A program made the position numbers and the translations under genes. The notes below the pieces were generated by a model. It did not search any database. It saw only the letters and a list, made by a program, of their open reading frames with translations, and was not told where the DNA came from. A stretch of DNA of 64,000 nt from Collinsella aerofaciens (GTDB lineage Bacteria > Actinomycetota > Coriobacteriia > Coriobacteriales > Coriobacteriaceae): the NCBI RefSeq assembly GCF_028206995.1, contig NZ_JAQLFL010000003.1, positions 62,001 to 126,000 of the forward strand, written 5' to 3'. Positions 1 to 8,952 of the stretch are shown here, in pieces (within the stretch, counting starts at the first letter, position 1; each line of letters begins with the position of its first letter).

Positions 1-20
1 GCCCAATCCGTATTTACCTC

Positions 21-71
21 TTGCAGAACTGTGCATAGTGTATATATACTGTGCTTACCGGTTATATACAC
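21..71 (+). promoter_or_regulatory. Promoter with overlapping inverted-repeat operator for the GntR/ABC operon
   Basis: A candidate -35 TTGCAG lies at 21-26 and a -10 TATACT at 45-50, 18 bases apart. A 9-base inverted repeat, GTGTATATA at 38-46 and TATATACAC at 63-71, overlaps the -10 and ends shortly before the ribosome binding site at 87-93. YtrA-type GntR regulators usually repress their own operon through such sites, so autoregulation is inferred. The start site itself is not proven. Confidence 0.55.
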
Positions 72-98
72 GTGTAGCCCAACAGCTAAGGAGCCGCT

Positions 99-479
99 GT
101 GGACATCATCCTATCCAATTCGAGCGACAAGCCCATCTACGAGCAGATAACCTCGCAAGTCAAAGCTCAGATCTTATCGGGCACGCTCGCCGCGGGAGCC
201 AAACTCCCCAGCATCCGTGCACTCGCGAGCGACCTGGGCGTGAGCGTCATCACCACCAAGCGCGCCTACGCCGACCTGGAGCAGCTCGGCTTTATCTGCA
301 CCGTGCAGGGCAAGGGCTGCTTTGTCGCCGAGGGCAACCAAGAACTCTTGCGTGAAAACCAGCTCTGCCATATCGAAGAGTTACTTGCGAAAGCGGCAAG
401 CCAAGCCGAAGCCTTGGGCGTCACGCGCGACAAGCTGCACGAAATGCTCGACCTCGTGGCCCCCGAAACCATGCAGTAG
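99..479 (+). CDS. GntR family regulator, YtrA subfamily
   Basis: This 126-residue protein is an N-terminal winged helix-turn-helix of the GntR type (about residues 8-75, with the typical PIYEQI, LPSIRALA and VSVITTKRAY segments) followed by a short helical tail. The absence of a large effector domain is what defines the YtrA subfamily. The GTG start is supported by a TAAGGAG box at 87-93. Two ABC transporter genes follow 23 bases downstream, the arrangement seen for YtrA-type regulators of cell-envelope-stress ABC exporters. The inverted repeat over its promoter suggests that it represses the three-gene operon. The inducer cannot be read from the sequence. Confidence 0.9.
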   Translation: MDIILSNSSDKPIYEQITSQVKAQILSGTLAAGAKLPSIRALASDLGVSVITTKRAYADLEQLGFICTVQGKGCFVAEGNQELLRENQLCHIEELLAKAASQAEALGVTRDKLHEMLDLVAPETMQ

Positions 480-502
480 CCATCTGCAAGAAAGGCTATA
501 CC

Positions 503-1384
503 ATGCAAAACCTTTTAGAACTCAAAGGTATCTCACGCCGTGTGAGCGACCGTTTTTCGCTGCGTGATGTCACACTCGCTGTGGAGCCCGGCCAGATTGT
601 CGGCTTTGTGGGTGCCAACGGCGCCGGCAAAACCACGACGATTCGAGCCGCGCTCGGGCTTATAAAGCTCGATGCCGGCGAGGTGCACCTGTTTGGGCAG
701 CGCTGTGGCGCCGACGCGCCCGATGAAGCGCAGCGTTGTCTGCGCACTCGTGTCGGCCTCGTGCTGGACACATGCCCCTTCCCTTCCACACTCAAGGTGG
801 CCGAAGTTGAGGCACTCGTAGGCCCGGCGTACCCCATGTGGAATCGCGAAACGTTCAGCGGACTCATCAACCGATTTGGCCTCGATCCCAAGGCAAAGGT
901 CAAGGACCTCTCTCGCGGCATGGGCATGAAGTTGCAGCTTGCCTGTGCGCTCAGCCACAATGCCAAACTGCTCGTTTTGGACGAAGCCGCCGCAGGCCTC
1001 GATCCCATGGCACGCGAGGAACTGCTTGATGAGCTGCTTGCCTTTGTCGCTGACGGCCAGCACAGCGTGCTGCTCTCGAGCCATATTACGTCCGACCTCG
1101 ATCGCACCGCCGACCGCGTCATCTGCATCGACGCTGGCTCGATTATGTTTGACCTGCCGCGCGAGGATATTACCGACCGCGCTGGCATCGCCCACTGTAC
1201 CCAAGCACAGGCCGCCGAGCTTATGGCTTGCGTCGAAGGCGCCCGTGCCGCCCACCACGCCTATAGCGTGGACGTGCTCGTGCCCAACCGTCGCGAAACG
1301 CTCGAGGCCTTCCCCGAGATTCCCTGCGATCGGGCAACCATTGATGACTATCTGCGCCTCATGCTGAAAGGGGCTTCGAAATGA
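503..1384 (+). CDS. ABC transporter ATP-binding protein, YtrB-like
   Basis: The 293-residue protein powers an exporter or envelope-stress ABC system. It has a Walker A GANGAGKTT (about 37-45), a signature LSRGMGMKLQ, and a Walker B LLVLDEAAAGLD. The last 80 residues are a C-terminal extension without clear motifs. It sits between the GntR regulator and a membrane protein gene, whose ATG overlaps its stop by four bases (ATGA at 1381-1384), so the two are translationally coupled and probably form one complex. The substrate is unknown. Confidence 0.92.
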   Translation: MQNLLELKGISRRVSDRFSLRDVTLAVEPGQIVGFVGANGAGKTTTIRAALGLIKLDAGEVHLFGQRCGADAPDEAQRCLRTRVGLVLDTCPFPSTLKVAEVEALVGPAYPMWNRETFSGLINRFGLDPKAKVKDLSRGMGMKLQLACALSHNAKLLVLDEAAAGLDPMAREELLDELLAFVADGQHSVLLSSHITSDLDRTADRVICIDAGSIMFDLPREDITDRAGIAHCTQAQAAELMACVEGARAAHHAYSVDVLVPNRRETLEAFPEIPCDRATIDDYLRLMLKGASK

Positions 1385-2079
1385 AACGCGCCTTTATGTC
1401 CGAGCTCGCCATCGTTCGCACGCTCGTCCCGAGCATCGCGGGCGTCGGCCTGTTCATATTCGTCGTGCTGACCCTCGCCAACGCATCGGATGGCGATTCC
1501 GGTATGAGCGCCGGCGCCTGCGCCGTCAGCGCCATGTCGCCCATCATGGCCATGAGCTCACTGGCAGGCTTCGACAATCAAAACGGATGGGAGCGCTATC
1601 GGGCAACGCTGCCCATCTCGCGCAAAGACATCATCTGCGCACGCTACCTGAGCATTGTCGCATTTTCGGCCGTCATGGCGTGCGCCGCCGCGCTTTTGAG
1701 CATCGTCGTCATCCCGCTCTTCAACAGCGCGGGCGTCCCTTCGACGGGGCAGGCTGTCTTTGAAATCACAATAGCCTCCGCCGCATCGATGCTCATCTCC
1801 CTCATGATGGTGTTTTTGGCACAGCCGCTGTTCTTTCGATTTGGACACATGGAGGCGCTGCGCCTATCCGTTGGCCTGTTTGCCCTGCTCGGATGCCTTG
1901 CCATGGCAATGCTGAGCTCCTCCAACCCCATTAGCAACTGGCTCATGTCGATTGCTGGGGCGAATCCCGATCCCGCCGTCCTTGGCTGTCTGTGTGCAGG
2001 AATTGCCGTACTGGCGCTCGCACTATGTGCAATCAGCTGCACCGTCAGCACCAAGGTCTATCGAGCACGCGATCTGTAA
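1381..2079 (+). CDS. ABC-2 type permease partner of the YtrB-like ATPase
   Basis: The 232-residue protein is hydrophobic with about six predicted membrane segments, for example around residues 10-28, 44-60, 90-112, 130-152, 160-176 and 195-218. There is no recognisable catalytic domain. It overlaps the ATPase gene by four bases and ends the operon. This size and topology fit ABC-2 permeases paired with YtrB-like ATPases. Only 90 bases separate its stop from the convergent channel gene. Confidence 0.82.
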   Translation: MKRAFMSELAIVRTLVPSIAGVGLFIFVVLTLANASDGDSGMSAGACAVSAMSPIMAMSSLAGFDNQNGWERYRATLPISRKDIICARYLSIVAFSAVMACAAALLSIVVIPLFNSAGVPSTGQAVFEITIASAASMLISLMMVFLAQPLFFRFGHMEALRLSVGLFALLGCLAMAMLSSSNPISNWLMSIAGANPDPAVLGCLCAGIAVLALALCAISCTVSTKVYRARDL

Positions 2080-2169
2080 CCACGCGAGCCTCAATCCACG
2101 AAGGGCACGATCGCCGCCCCTTCCCGCAAATCCGTGGCAAACGGTATGTCCCCGGCGTGCGCCACCGTA

Positions 2170-3474
2170 CTACTTGCGCAGCGGCTTGGGCAGCGGAATG
2201 CCGGCGGCGATGGCTGCGGCGATGATCATGCAGACGATACCCTTGAGTGGGAAGCACATGAGCAGCAGGCCCACAACCATGACGGGCTGACGCATGACCG
2301 CACCCATCGTCGATGCCGTGCAGACGGCGACGCAAAAGACCGGATCAGCGCCAGTGAGGATAGCAAAGCCGTAGCCCAGGCTCACGCCCGAGAAGATAAC
2401 GGGGAAGAAGTGGCCGCCGCGCCAGCCCATGTTGATGAGGGCGGGGGTCAGCATGGCCTTAACAAGACCGGTCGCGATGAGCACACCGGCGGGGATGGTC
2501 AGATAGGTTTCCATGAGCACGTCGGCCTGCGTCTCGCCGGCAAACATGGTGAAGGGCAGAGCCGTACCGCAGGCGGCAAGTACCAGACCGGCCAGCATGG
2601 CCTTGGCGACGGGGCGCTCCCCTATTGCATGGGACAGTGCCTCGCTTGCGTGCTCGGAGACAAAGTACAGCCAGCCGCATACGGTGCCGACCAACGCCAG
2701 CGGGATGAGCCAGGCAAGTTCCAGGTTGCCCACCTCGGCGGACTCAAATCTGGGCATGCCCATGCCGCCGCCCACAAGCTGGCCAAGCAGCAGGTAGGCG
2801 CCCAGACCGCCGGCAATCGCAATGCCGTAGACCACCGTCTTTTGCGCCTTGGGCAGCTTGATGGTGATTTCGCCGGATGCGGGGTCCTCAGCATCATTGG
2901 CACCCTGGCTGTCGGCGCTACCGGCGAGCGGAGCCACAAAGCCAAAGACAGGCGCGGTAAAGAGCGCCGTCAGGGCAGCCTGGGTACCCAGCAGCGTAAG
3001 CTCCCTAAACTCGGCACCAAAGCGGCGCATGCGGTTGCCGACCCAGCTGCACAGGCCCGCGATGACGCCGGTCAGACCGGCCTCCGGTCCAATACTTCCG
3101 CCAAACAGCAGCGGCAGCAATGCCGCGAGCGAAAGCTTGCCCAGGTTGTCGTACGGGTAGCACCCGTCTTGCTTTACCTTAGCCATCACCTGGTTGAGGT
3201 CATCGGTCTTGGTGCCTGTCATCTTTTCGTACAGGCCAATCACCAAGCCGCCCAGCAGGCAGACAAAAAACGGGTACGGCAAAAAGCCAAACGGGCCGCT
3301 GGCAAGCTCGGGCGAAGCAACGCCCAGCGCGTTCGGAATCTCGGTCCATAGATAGTCGATACCGTGCTCCATCGCAAAAAAGAACAGCCAGACCGCGGCG
3401 CCTGCGAACGTACCGGTCACGGCAACGCTAACTAAAAACAGCGCACGGTTTTTGGGTTTTGCAAGGCTATCCAT
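2170..3474 (-). CDS. ClC-type voltage-gated chloride channel or transporter family protein
   Basis: This 434-residue membrane protein has about ten hydrophobic segments and the ClC-like selectivity-filter segment GSIGPEAGLTG (about residues 122-132), corresponding to the GxEGP-type loop of the family. It also has a conserved GWRGGHFFPVIF segment near the C-terminus, typical of bacterial ClC homologues. There are no C-terminal CBS domains. The substrate ion (chloride, fluoride or other) cannot be decided by eye. The gene stands alone, convergent with the ABC operon. Confidence 0.85.
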   Translation of the reverse strand: MDSLAKPKNRALFLVSVAVTGTFAGAAVWLFFFAMEHGIDYLWTEIPNALGVASPELASGPFGFLPYPFFVCLLGGLVIGLYEKMTGTKTDDLNQVMAKVKQDGCYPYDNLGKLSLAALLPLLFGGSIGPEAGLTGVIAGLCSWVGNRMRRFGAEFRELTLLGTQAALTALFTAPVFGFVAPLAGSADSQGANDAEDPASGEITIKLPKAQKTVVYGIAIAGGLGAYLLLGQLVGGGMGMPRFESAEVGNLELAWLIPLALVGTVCGWLYFVSEHASEALSHAIGERPVAKAMLAGLVLAACGTALPFTMFAGETQADVLMETYLTIPAGVLIATGLVKAMLTPALINMGWRGGHFFPVIFSGVSLGYGFAILTGADPVFCVAVCTASTMGAVMRQPVMVVGLLLMCFPLKGIVCMIIAAAIAAGIPLPKPLRK

Positions 3475-3599
3475 CGGGTCCTCCCGTGGCCAAAATCGAC
3501 AAAGATAGGTTTTATTTTAGAGCGAATGTGGCCCAGACAAGCCAACCATCCGCGCTGCAAACGGCGCCAACGGGAAGCACGGCGGGACAGGCTCAAGGC

Positions 3600-4133
3600 T
3601 CATCCGTTGATAATCGAGGCAATCTCGTGCAGGTCCTCGGCAAAGTAGATGCCCTGTTGGCGCCGCGGGCTCGATAGGCCCTTATCGATCATGTGTCCGA
3701 GCAGCGCCTTGAGGTCGTTGTAGTAACCGTCCAGGTTATACAGGATGCACGGAGCACTCAGGTGCCCCAACGACACCGCGGACATAACCTCGGCAATCTC
3801 CTCGAGCGTTCCCGTGCCGCCGGGAAAGGCAATGAACGCATCGCCGAGCTCGATCATCTTTGCTTTACGCTCCGCCATATCGCTCGTCACGATGAGGTCG
3901 TCGATACCGTCATGTTGAAACTCGGCCTCGATAAAAAAGCTCGGCTCCACACCCGTCACGTGCCCGTCGGCATTAAGTACGCTATCGGCGAGCGCGCCCA
4001 TCAGTCCCGACTTGGACCCGCCGTATACCAGCGCGTGCCCATTGGCGCCAATCCAGTCGCCCAGCTCCTGCACCGCGGGCAGAAACGCCGGGTCGTTGCC
4101 GGCACTGGCACCCAGATACACGGTGATATTCAT
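3600..4133 (-). CDS. LOG family (TIGR00730) Rossmann-fold protein
   Basis: The 177-residue protein carries the two family marks: an SKSGLMGALAD segment (about 55-65) and the nucleotide-binding PGGTGTLEEI motif (about 104-113). Proteins of this family cleave cytokinin-type nucleoside monophosphates (phosphoribohydrolase) or were annotated as lysine decarboxylase-like. The true bacterial substrate here is unknown. It is followed on the same strand by nothing closer than 125 bases, so it may be monocistronic or share a transcript with the upstream K+ channel gene 36 bases away. Confidence 0.88.
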   Translation of the reverse strand: MNITVYLGASAGNDPAFLPAVQELGDWIGANGHALVYGGSKSGLMGALADSVLNADGHVTGVEPSFFIEAEFQHDGIDDLIVTSDMAERKAKMIELGDAFIAFPGGTGTLEEIAEVMSAVSLGHLSAPCILYNLDGYYNDLKALLGHMIDKGLSSPRRQQGIYFAEDLHEIASIING

Positions 4134-4169
4134 GTTCAGTCCCCCTCATCGTGACGCGCGACGTTCGTC

Positions 4170-4595
4170 TTAGCGCTGCCGACGACGGTACTCGCGCACG
4201 CGTCGCGACAAATCGGCAAGTTCATCGCGGTCAAGCTCTTCCAAGCGCTCAAGATCGTCCATAAAGCGCGCCATGGTGTCCTTTTGGCGCATCTTGATGA
4301 GCGTATTGCAGTAGCTCACCGCCACGCCCGTGAGCATGGCGATGTAAAAAATGCTAATAACGCTCAGGACGACCGTGATGGCACGGGCGACCGGTGTCTC
4401 GGCCGGAATGTCACCAAAGCCGATGATCGAGACCGTCTCAAAGCTAAACCAAAGTCCATCGCCAAACGTTAGGGTCGTGGGCTCAGAGAGCCAGACGGCC
4501 GTTGAACACAGAAGATAAAAGACGAGAAATAGGCCCGTGATACGCACGAAACCGGCCTGACGCAACACATCGGCCAGCGTCCTCAGCTTTTTCAT
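4170..4595 (-). CDS. Two-transmembrane potassium channel family protein
   Basis: The 141-residue protein has two hydrophobic segments (about 15-35 and 70-95) around a re-entrant pore helix whose filter reads TVSIIGFGDIP. This corresponds to the TVGYGD signature of K+ channels, with changes at the first glycine and the tyrosine. The C-terminal 45 residues are charged, helical and without an RCK domain. The gene lies 36 bases upstream of the LOG-like gene on the same strand. Ion selectivity is inferred from family membership; the altered filter may change it. Confidence 0.8.
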   Translation of the reverse strand: MKKLRTLADVLRQAGFVRITGLFLVFYLLCSTAVWLSEPTTLTFGDGLWFSFETVSIIGFGDIPAETPVARAITVVLSVISIFYIAMLTGVAVSYCNTLIKMRQKDTMARFMDDLERLEELDRDELADLSRRVREYRRRQR

Positions 4596-4853
4596 CGAGA
4601 CCCCCTTTTTTCAGGACAATCAATCGCTTTTGGTCGGTATTGTCCCACGCCTCCCCTGCAAACGGAACCAATCATTAAGAACGCTTCTAAACGACGGGTT
4701 GTGAGGGACAATCCTCCCACGACAAAACGAAGGACGTTTCAATCTGCGGAAAACGGGGCGTTCCCATCGAACTCGCAGCCTGAACTAGTATCGTGATATA
4801 GACACACCGCCCACCATCGTGCGCGCAACACGCGGAAAGAAAGGAAGCCCACG

Positions 4854-5333
4854 ATGTTTAGACCTCTTCGCAGGAAGAAGCGCGCTATCACCGATCAAGA
4901 GGCACGAGAGCTGCTCGTTAATTGCAAACGCGGCATTTTTGCCGTCAACGGAGACGACGGCTATCCTTACGCCATTCCCGTTAACTACTACTTTGACCCC
5001 GAGCACAACAAAATTTACTTTCATGGAGCCAAGGCGGGGCATAAGGTCGATGCACTCAAACGCAGCGACAAAGTCTGCTTTACCGTCTATGGCAACGATT
5101 GGTATAAAGACGACGACTGGGCACCCTATGTTCAGAGCACCGTGGTTTTTGGCCGTTGCCGCCTCGTGAACGATGACCCGGCGTTTGTCGAAGACAAAGT
5201 CCGACAGTTTGCCCTCAAGTACTATCCTTCTGCCGAAGAGGTCGAAGAGGAAATCAAGCAAAGTATCAGAGGCGTCCAACTGTATGAAATTACGATTGAG
5301 CACCTTTGCGGCAAGCAAATTCAAGAAAAGTAG
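4854..5333 (+). CDS. Pyridoxamine 5'-phosphate oxidase family protein (NimA-like)
   Basis: The 159-residue protein matches the flavin-binding split-barrel family that includes NimA nitroimidazole reductases. It has an N-terminal CKRGIFAVNGDDGYPYAIP strand, a central IYFHGAKAGHKVDALKRSDKVCFTVYG segment seen in NimA-like proteins, and no additional domain. Such proteins bind FMN, F420 or haem and reduce small aromatic substrates; which one applies here is unknown. The ATG at 4854 has an AGGAAG box ten bases upstream. It is monocistronic. Confidence 0.82.
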   Translation: MFRPLRRKKRAITDQEARELLVNCKRGIFAVNGDDGYPYAIPVNYYFDPEHNKIYFHGAKAGHKVDALKRSDKVCFTVYGNDWYKDDDWAPYVQSTVVFGRCRLVNDDPAFVEDKVRQFALKYYPSAEEVEEEIKQSIRGVQLYEITIEHLCGKQIQEK

Positions 5334-5429
5334 CGAACGGGGAAAACGCGCTCGCAACCCTCTGCGCTCTATGCGCCCACGCACATTGACGACATGGGCG
5401 CAAGCCGCGGTACCCGAATCGTGCGACCC

Positions 5430-6641
5430 CTATACCCCAAAAACGTAGCGGTCTAGGCGGTCGCACGCTTCCTTTACGCGCGAAAGCGGCAGCGCCAGAT
5501 TCACGCGAATGTGGCAGGGCCCGTGGAACGGACGGCCATCCTGATACCCCACGCCCACGCGGTCGCCCTCGTCGAGCAGCCACTGAATATCACGGCCATG
5601 CTCGCGACACCACTCGGTGCAGTCCAGAAACACCATGTACGTGCCCTGCGGACGCGAAAACGCGACGCCCTTCCAATGTTTTTCTGCATACGTGCAGAAG
5701 TACTCGATATTGCCGGCAAGCACCTGGTTGAGCTCGTCCACCCACTCGTAGCCCTGCGGCTGGTAGGCACCGATAAGCGCATGCATCGAAAGGACATTCA
5801 TCTCGTTGTAATGGGTCTTGTTAGACACGGCGCACATGCGGTCGCACAGCGTCTCGTTGTAGATGATGTGGTAGCTGCCGACCAGACCCGCTAGGTTAAA
5901 CGTCTTGCTCGGCGCATAGAGGGCAACCGTGCGCATGCGGGCATCCTCGCTCACCGACTGCGTCGGGATATGCTTGTGACCCGGCAGAATGATATCGGAC
6001 CAAATCTCGTCCGAAATCACCACGCAATCGTGTTGGCGGTAGATGTCCATGGCGCACTCGATCTCATCGCGCTCCCATACGCGGCCGCAGGGATTGTGCG
6101 GCGAGCAGAACACTGCGGCATGAATGTGGTTTTGGGCGAGTTTGCGCTCCATGTCCTCAAAGTCCATGCGCCACACGCCCTGGTCGTCGAGTTTAAGTGG
6201 GCTGTGGACAATGCGATAGCCCGCGGCCTCGATGGACTTGGTAAAGCCGATGTAGGTGGGGCTGTGGACCAGCACCGCATCGCCCGGCTGGACATACGCG
6301 CGCAACGTCGACACGACACCGCCCAGCACGCCGTTTTCGTAGCCGATATGCTCAGGGAGCAGGTCCTCGACACCATTGCGGCGGCTCTGCCATTCGATGA
6401 TGCGGTCAAAGTACTCGTCGCTCGGATTGAAATAGCCAAACATGGGATGCTGCGCGCGCTGAATGATGTGTTCTTGGACCGTGGGCACCGTGGCAAAGTT
6501 CATGTCGGCCACCCACATGGGAATGCGGTCGAAGCCCTCGTCGGGTGCGTTCGGAGCCATACCGGGGATCTCGCCCCAAGAGTCAACGGCGATGGCGTCC
6601 ATGTTGTGTCGATTGATAAGTGAGGTAAAGTCGTATTTCAT
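5430..6641 (-). CDS. PatB/MalY-type PLP-dependent C-S lyase or aminotransferase
   Basis: The 403-residue protein is a fold-type I PLP enzyme. It contains the N-terminal PMWVADMNF motif typical of the MalY/PatB group, the FCSPHNPCGRVW segment, and the Schiff-base lysine in SKTFNLAGL (about residue 246). Members cleave cystathionine or other cysteine S-conjugates to pyruvate, ammonia and a thiol. Length equals the family norm. The gene is monocistronic, with about 100 bases to its convergent neighbour. Confidence 0.92.
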   Translation of the reverse strand: MKYDFTSLINRHNMDAIAVDSWGEIPGMAPNAPDEGFDRIPMWVADMNFATVPTVQEHIIQRAQHPMFGYFNPSDEYFDRIIEWQSRRNGVEDLLPEHIGYENGVLGGVVSTLRAYVQPGDAVLVHSPTYIGFTKSIEAAGYRIVHSPLKLDDQGVWRMDFEDMERKLAQNHIHAAVFCSPHNPCGRVWERDEIECAMDIYRQHDCVVISDEIWSDIILPGHKHIPTQSVSEDARMRTVALYAPSKTFNLAGLVGSYHIIYNETLCDRMCAVSNKTHYNEMNVLSMHALIGAYQPQGYEWVDELNQVLAGNIEYFCTYAEKHWKGVAFSRPQGTYMVFLDCTEWCREHGRDIQWLLDEGDRVGVGYQDGRPFHGPCHIRVNLALPLSRVKEACDRLDRYVFGV

Positions 6642-6753
6642 GCTGAGCCCCCGTGCAAAGTTGATTGTTTTGGTAGGCGTTATTGTCCACCAGCACGGGC
6701 GGTTTTGGCGCGGGGTTTGGCGCTTAATTTGACGGGTGCGGACGAATGGCTGG

Positions 6754-7500
6754 TTAGTCTTGCGCGTCGTTGACGGCGACTACGGTTAGCTGGGTTTCAT
6801 CGACCGTAAACGATATGTCGAGCCCGGCGAAGGCCAGATGATAGACGCGGTTTGGCTCATGCTTGCTGCCCGCGCGGCGCGGATCTTGGCGAAGAACCTC
6901 GACCAAGCCGGGGAGCTTTGCAGGCGGGACCATATCCTGCAGCGCCTGCGGGAACTCGACGTCGAGCTCTTGCCACGGAGCATCCTCAATCCAGCCGCCC
7001 GTTGAATCCGGGTGGCAGTCCGCAAACGGAATGTAGGGCTTGATATCGTAGATGGGCGTGCCATCGCGCAGATCGGCCCCCAGCACATGGATGATCGGAC
7101 CATCGTCGGTGAGCTCGACACGGTCGAGCTTAACGCAGGTGAGACCGATAGGATTAGGGCGAAACGGACTGCGCGTGGCAAACACGCCCACGCGCTCGGC
7201 TCCACCCAGACGCGGCGGGCGCACGGTTTTCGACCATTTTGCGTTGGTGCCGGACCTGTCCTGTGTTTTGGCATCGGCGGCTATGTCCTTAGCCGTGCCG
7301 CCGGGCGTGCCGTTTTCGAAGCGCCAGAGCAGCCATAGGTGAGAGAAGGAGTCCAGACCCTCAACCGCTGCATTGGAGGCAAATTCCGGCTCAAAAACGA
7401 TGCGTCCCTGCAGATGGGGTGCCAAAAAGCTGTTGCGCGGAATGCCGAACTTCTGCGGCAGGTCGGTATGTATGCGTGCGATAGGTTCCATGCCGGTCAT
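6754..7500 (-). CDS. trmO: tRNA (N6-threonylcarbamoyladenosine(37)-N6)-methyltransferase TrmO-like
   Basis: The 248-residue protein carries the TsaA/TrmO signature FATRSPFRPNPIGLT and the downstream DLRDGTPIYDIKPYIPFAD segment. Characterised members methylate t6A37 of tRNA-Thr using S-adenosylmethionine. The open frame extends almost 300 codons further upstream, but that part runs antisense to the neighbouring XRE gene and has no family similarity. The start is therefore set at the ATG at 7500 (MTGMEP); ATG at 7491 is an equally possible start, and neither has a strong ribosome binding site. Confidence 0.88.
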   Translation of the reverse strand: MTGMEPIARIHTDLPQKFGIPRNSFLAPHLQGRIVFEPEFASNAAVEGLDSFSHLWLLWRFENGTPGGTAKDIAADAKTQDRSGTNAKWSKTVRPPRLGGAERVGVFATRSPFRPNPIGLTCVKLDRVELTDDGPIIHVLGADLRDGTPIYDIKPYIPFADCHPDSTGGWIEDAPWQELDVEFPQALQDMVPPAKLPGLVEVLRQDPRRAGSKHEPNRVYHLAFAGLDISFTVDETQLTVVAVNDAQD

Positions 7501-7632
7501 TGTACGGCATGGAGGCGTGGGGCGTTGCGCGCAATTCTTCGCCGCGGTCCTCCGTCGTGCAACCAACGGTTGCTTGGAAGGGCACCTGCTGCCGCGTATG
7601 CTTAAGCCATCAACCAGCAGAAAGGAGCCGCT

Positions 7633-8460
7633 ATGGCCTTTGCAGAAAAGCTCATTGCTGTCCGTCGCGCCCATCACCTTACCCAAGAGCAGCTTGCCGC
7701 TAAGCTCTTCGTCACACGCCAGGCCATCAGCCGGTGGGAGCGCGGCGAGGTCACACCGGGCATCGACATGATGAAGCTCATCGCCGCCGTAACCGGAGAA
7801 CCGCTGTCCCACCTGCTCGAAATGCCTGAGCACTATTGCCAGAGCTGCGGCATGATACTCACGCCCGACGACTGCGGCACCGATGCCACGGGCACCGCGA
7901 CCGATCATTACTGCAAGTGGTGCTACGACCACGGCAAGTACACCTATGACACCACCATGGAGGCAATGATTGAGGATTGTGCCCCGCGCCTGGCACAAAA
8001 CACCGGCATGTCGCTCGACGAAGCCGTCTCGCTCATGGGCGCCGTCCTGCCGCAACTGGAGCGCTGGCGCACCGTGCAGGAAAACGAGGAGCGCTACGGC
8101 GCCGAAGCCCGGAAGCGCTACGGCGACGAGGCGATCGACGCAGCAAACGAAGCACTGCTGGACATGGACCCTCAGACATGGAGCGACATGAAAGAACTTG
8201 AACGCGCTATTCTGGGCCAGCTCTCGATTGCCATGGGCATTGGCGACCCAGAGAGCAACGAGGCTCGTAAGCTTGTCGCGATGCATCGTCGCTGGATTGC
8301 TCTCAACTGGGGATGCGAGCCCCAAGACGAGGCGTACCTGGGCCTCGCCCACGGTTATCTTGCCGACCAGCGCTTTGTTGACTACTACGACAAGCCCTGC
8401 GCCACCGGAGCCACGGCGTTTCTGGTCCAGGCCATCGAGTCTTCGTTGACGCGCGCATAG
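7633..8460 (+). CDS. XRE regulator with zinc-ribbon and TipAS-like ligand-binding domain
   Basis: The 275-residue protein combines three modules. An XRE helix-turn-helix (about 5-60, TQEQLAAKLFVTRQAISRWERG) is followed by a zinc-ribbon-like stretch with CxxC pairs at about C69/C72 and C94/C97. The C-terminal half (about 105-270) resembles the TipAS antibiotic-recognition domain, including the DPQTW and LNWGCEPQDEAYLGLAHGYLADQRF segments. TipAS domains trap thiopeptide-type molecules in TipA, where they are fused to a MerR domain, so here the sensor domain is on a different DNA-binding head. The ribosome binding site AAAGGAG lies at 7620-7626. The ligand is unknown. Confidence 0.85.
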   Translation: MAFAEKLIAVRRAHHLTQEQLAAKLFVTRQAISRWERGEVTPGIDMMKLIAAVTGEPLSHLLEMPEHYCQSCGMILTPDDCGTDATGTATDHYCKWCYDHGKYTYDTTMEAMIEDCAPRLAQNTGMSLDEAVSLMGAVLPQLERWRTVQENEERYGAEARKRYGDEAIDAANEALLDMDPQTWSDMKELERAILGQLSIAMGIGDPESNEARKLVAMHRRWIALNWGCEPQDEAYLGLAHGYLADQRFVDYYDKPCATGATAFLVQAIESSLTRA

Positions 8461-8511
8461 AACGCGGCGGCTTTGGGTATTTCAATCAAAACCTCAACCG
8501 ATTGGAGACCT

Positions 8512-8757
8512 ATGGCTACTAATCACGAGCTCGCGCTGTACGTTATGACCGGCTGCCCGTATTGCTTAAAGGTCAAGCACTTTTTGGCCGATAACGGCGT
8601 GACCATTCCCGAGCGCAATATCTCGACCGATTCCGATGCCGAACAGACACTCATCGCCGTCGGCGGAAAACGCCAGGTTCCCTGCCTGTTCATCGACGGC
8701 AAACCACTCTACGAATCGAGCGACATCATCGCGTGGGTGCAGGAAAACCTGCTCTAG
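8512..8757 (+). CDS. Glutaredoxin-like protein
   Basis: The 81-residue protein is a single glutaredoxin/thioredoxin-fold domain with a dithiol CPYC active site (C15, C18), the cis-proline VPCLF segment and a C-terminal SSDIIAWVQENL helix. It would act in the cytoplasm as a thiol reductant. The ATG at 8512 is chosen over an upstream one because of the GGAG at 8504-8507 and because the glutaredoxin fold begins there. It lies about 50 bases after the XRE/TipAS gene and is followed by a terminator-like hairpin at 8806-8858. Confidence 0.9.
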   Translation: MATNHELALYVMTGCPYCLKVKHFLADNGVTIPERNISTDSDAEQTLIAVGGKRQVPCLFIDGKPLYESSDIIAWVQENLL

Positions 8758-8805
8758 TACGCACGCCCTGTCCGTCCAGGGCCCCAACCCATACGACCCA
8801 AACAT

Positions 8806-8858
8806 GTACACCAGCATCCAAAGTCGACATTTTTCGACATCTTTGGATGCTGGCGTAC
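8806..8858. repeat. Hairpin repeat element, copy 1 (terminator-like)
   Basis: An 18-base stem (8806-8823 with 8841-8858, one mismatch) encloses a 17-base loop that itself contains the direct repeat TCGACAT twice. A run of five T follows two bases after the stem. The same stem and loop recur at 9882-9940, and both copies are preceded by GACCCAAACAT. The position behind the glutaredoxin gene fits a transcription terminator, but the near-identical sequence marks it as a dispersed repeat family. Confidence 0.8.
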
Positions 8859-8952
8859 AGCTTTTTGGTAGTCATGGACGCTCTTGGCCGGCTAATTGTT
8901 TGAGGAGACCTTTGGATTATGGCTGTTTGACGCCTCTGGAAAGGTTTCCGAG

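Noticed and set aside
2134..3351. 405-codon plus-strand frame opposite the ClC gene
   Set aside because: Its composition (His, Gly, Gln and Ala rich, no hydrophobic pattern) is that of an antisense shadow, and it lacks a ribosome binding site.
7501..8352. Upstream extension of the TrmO frame
   Set aside because: The extension is antisense to the XRE/TipAS gene, and the TrmO family begins at the MTGMEP/MEPIARI start.
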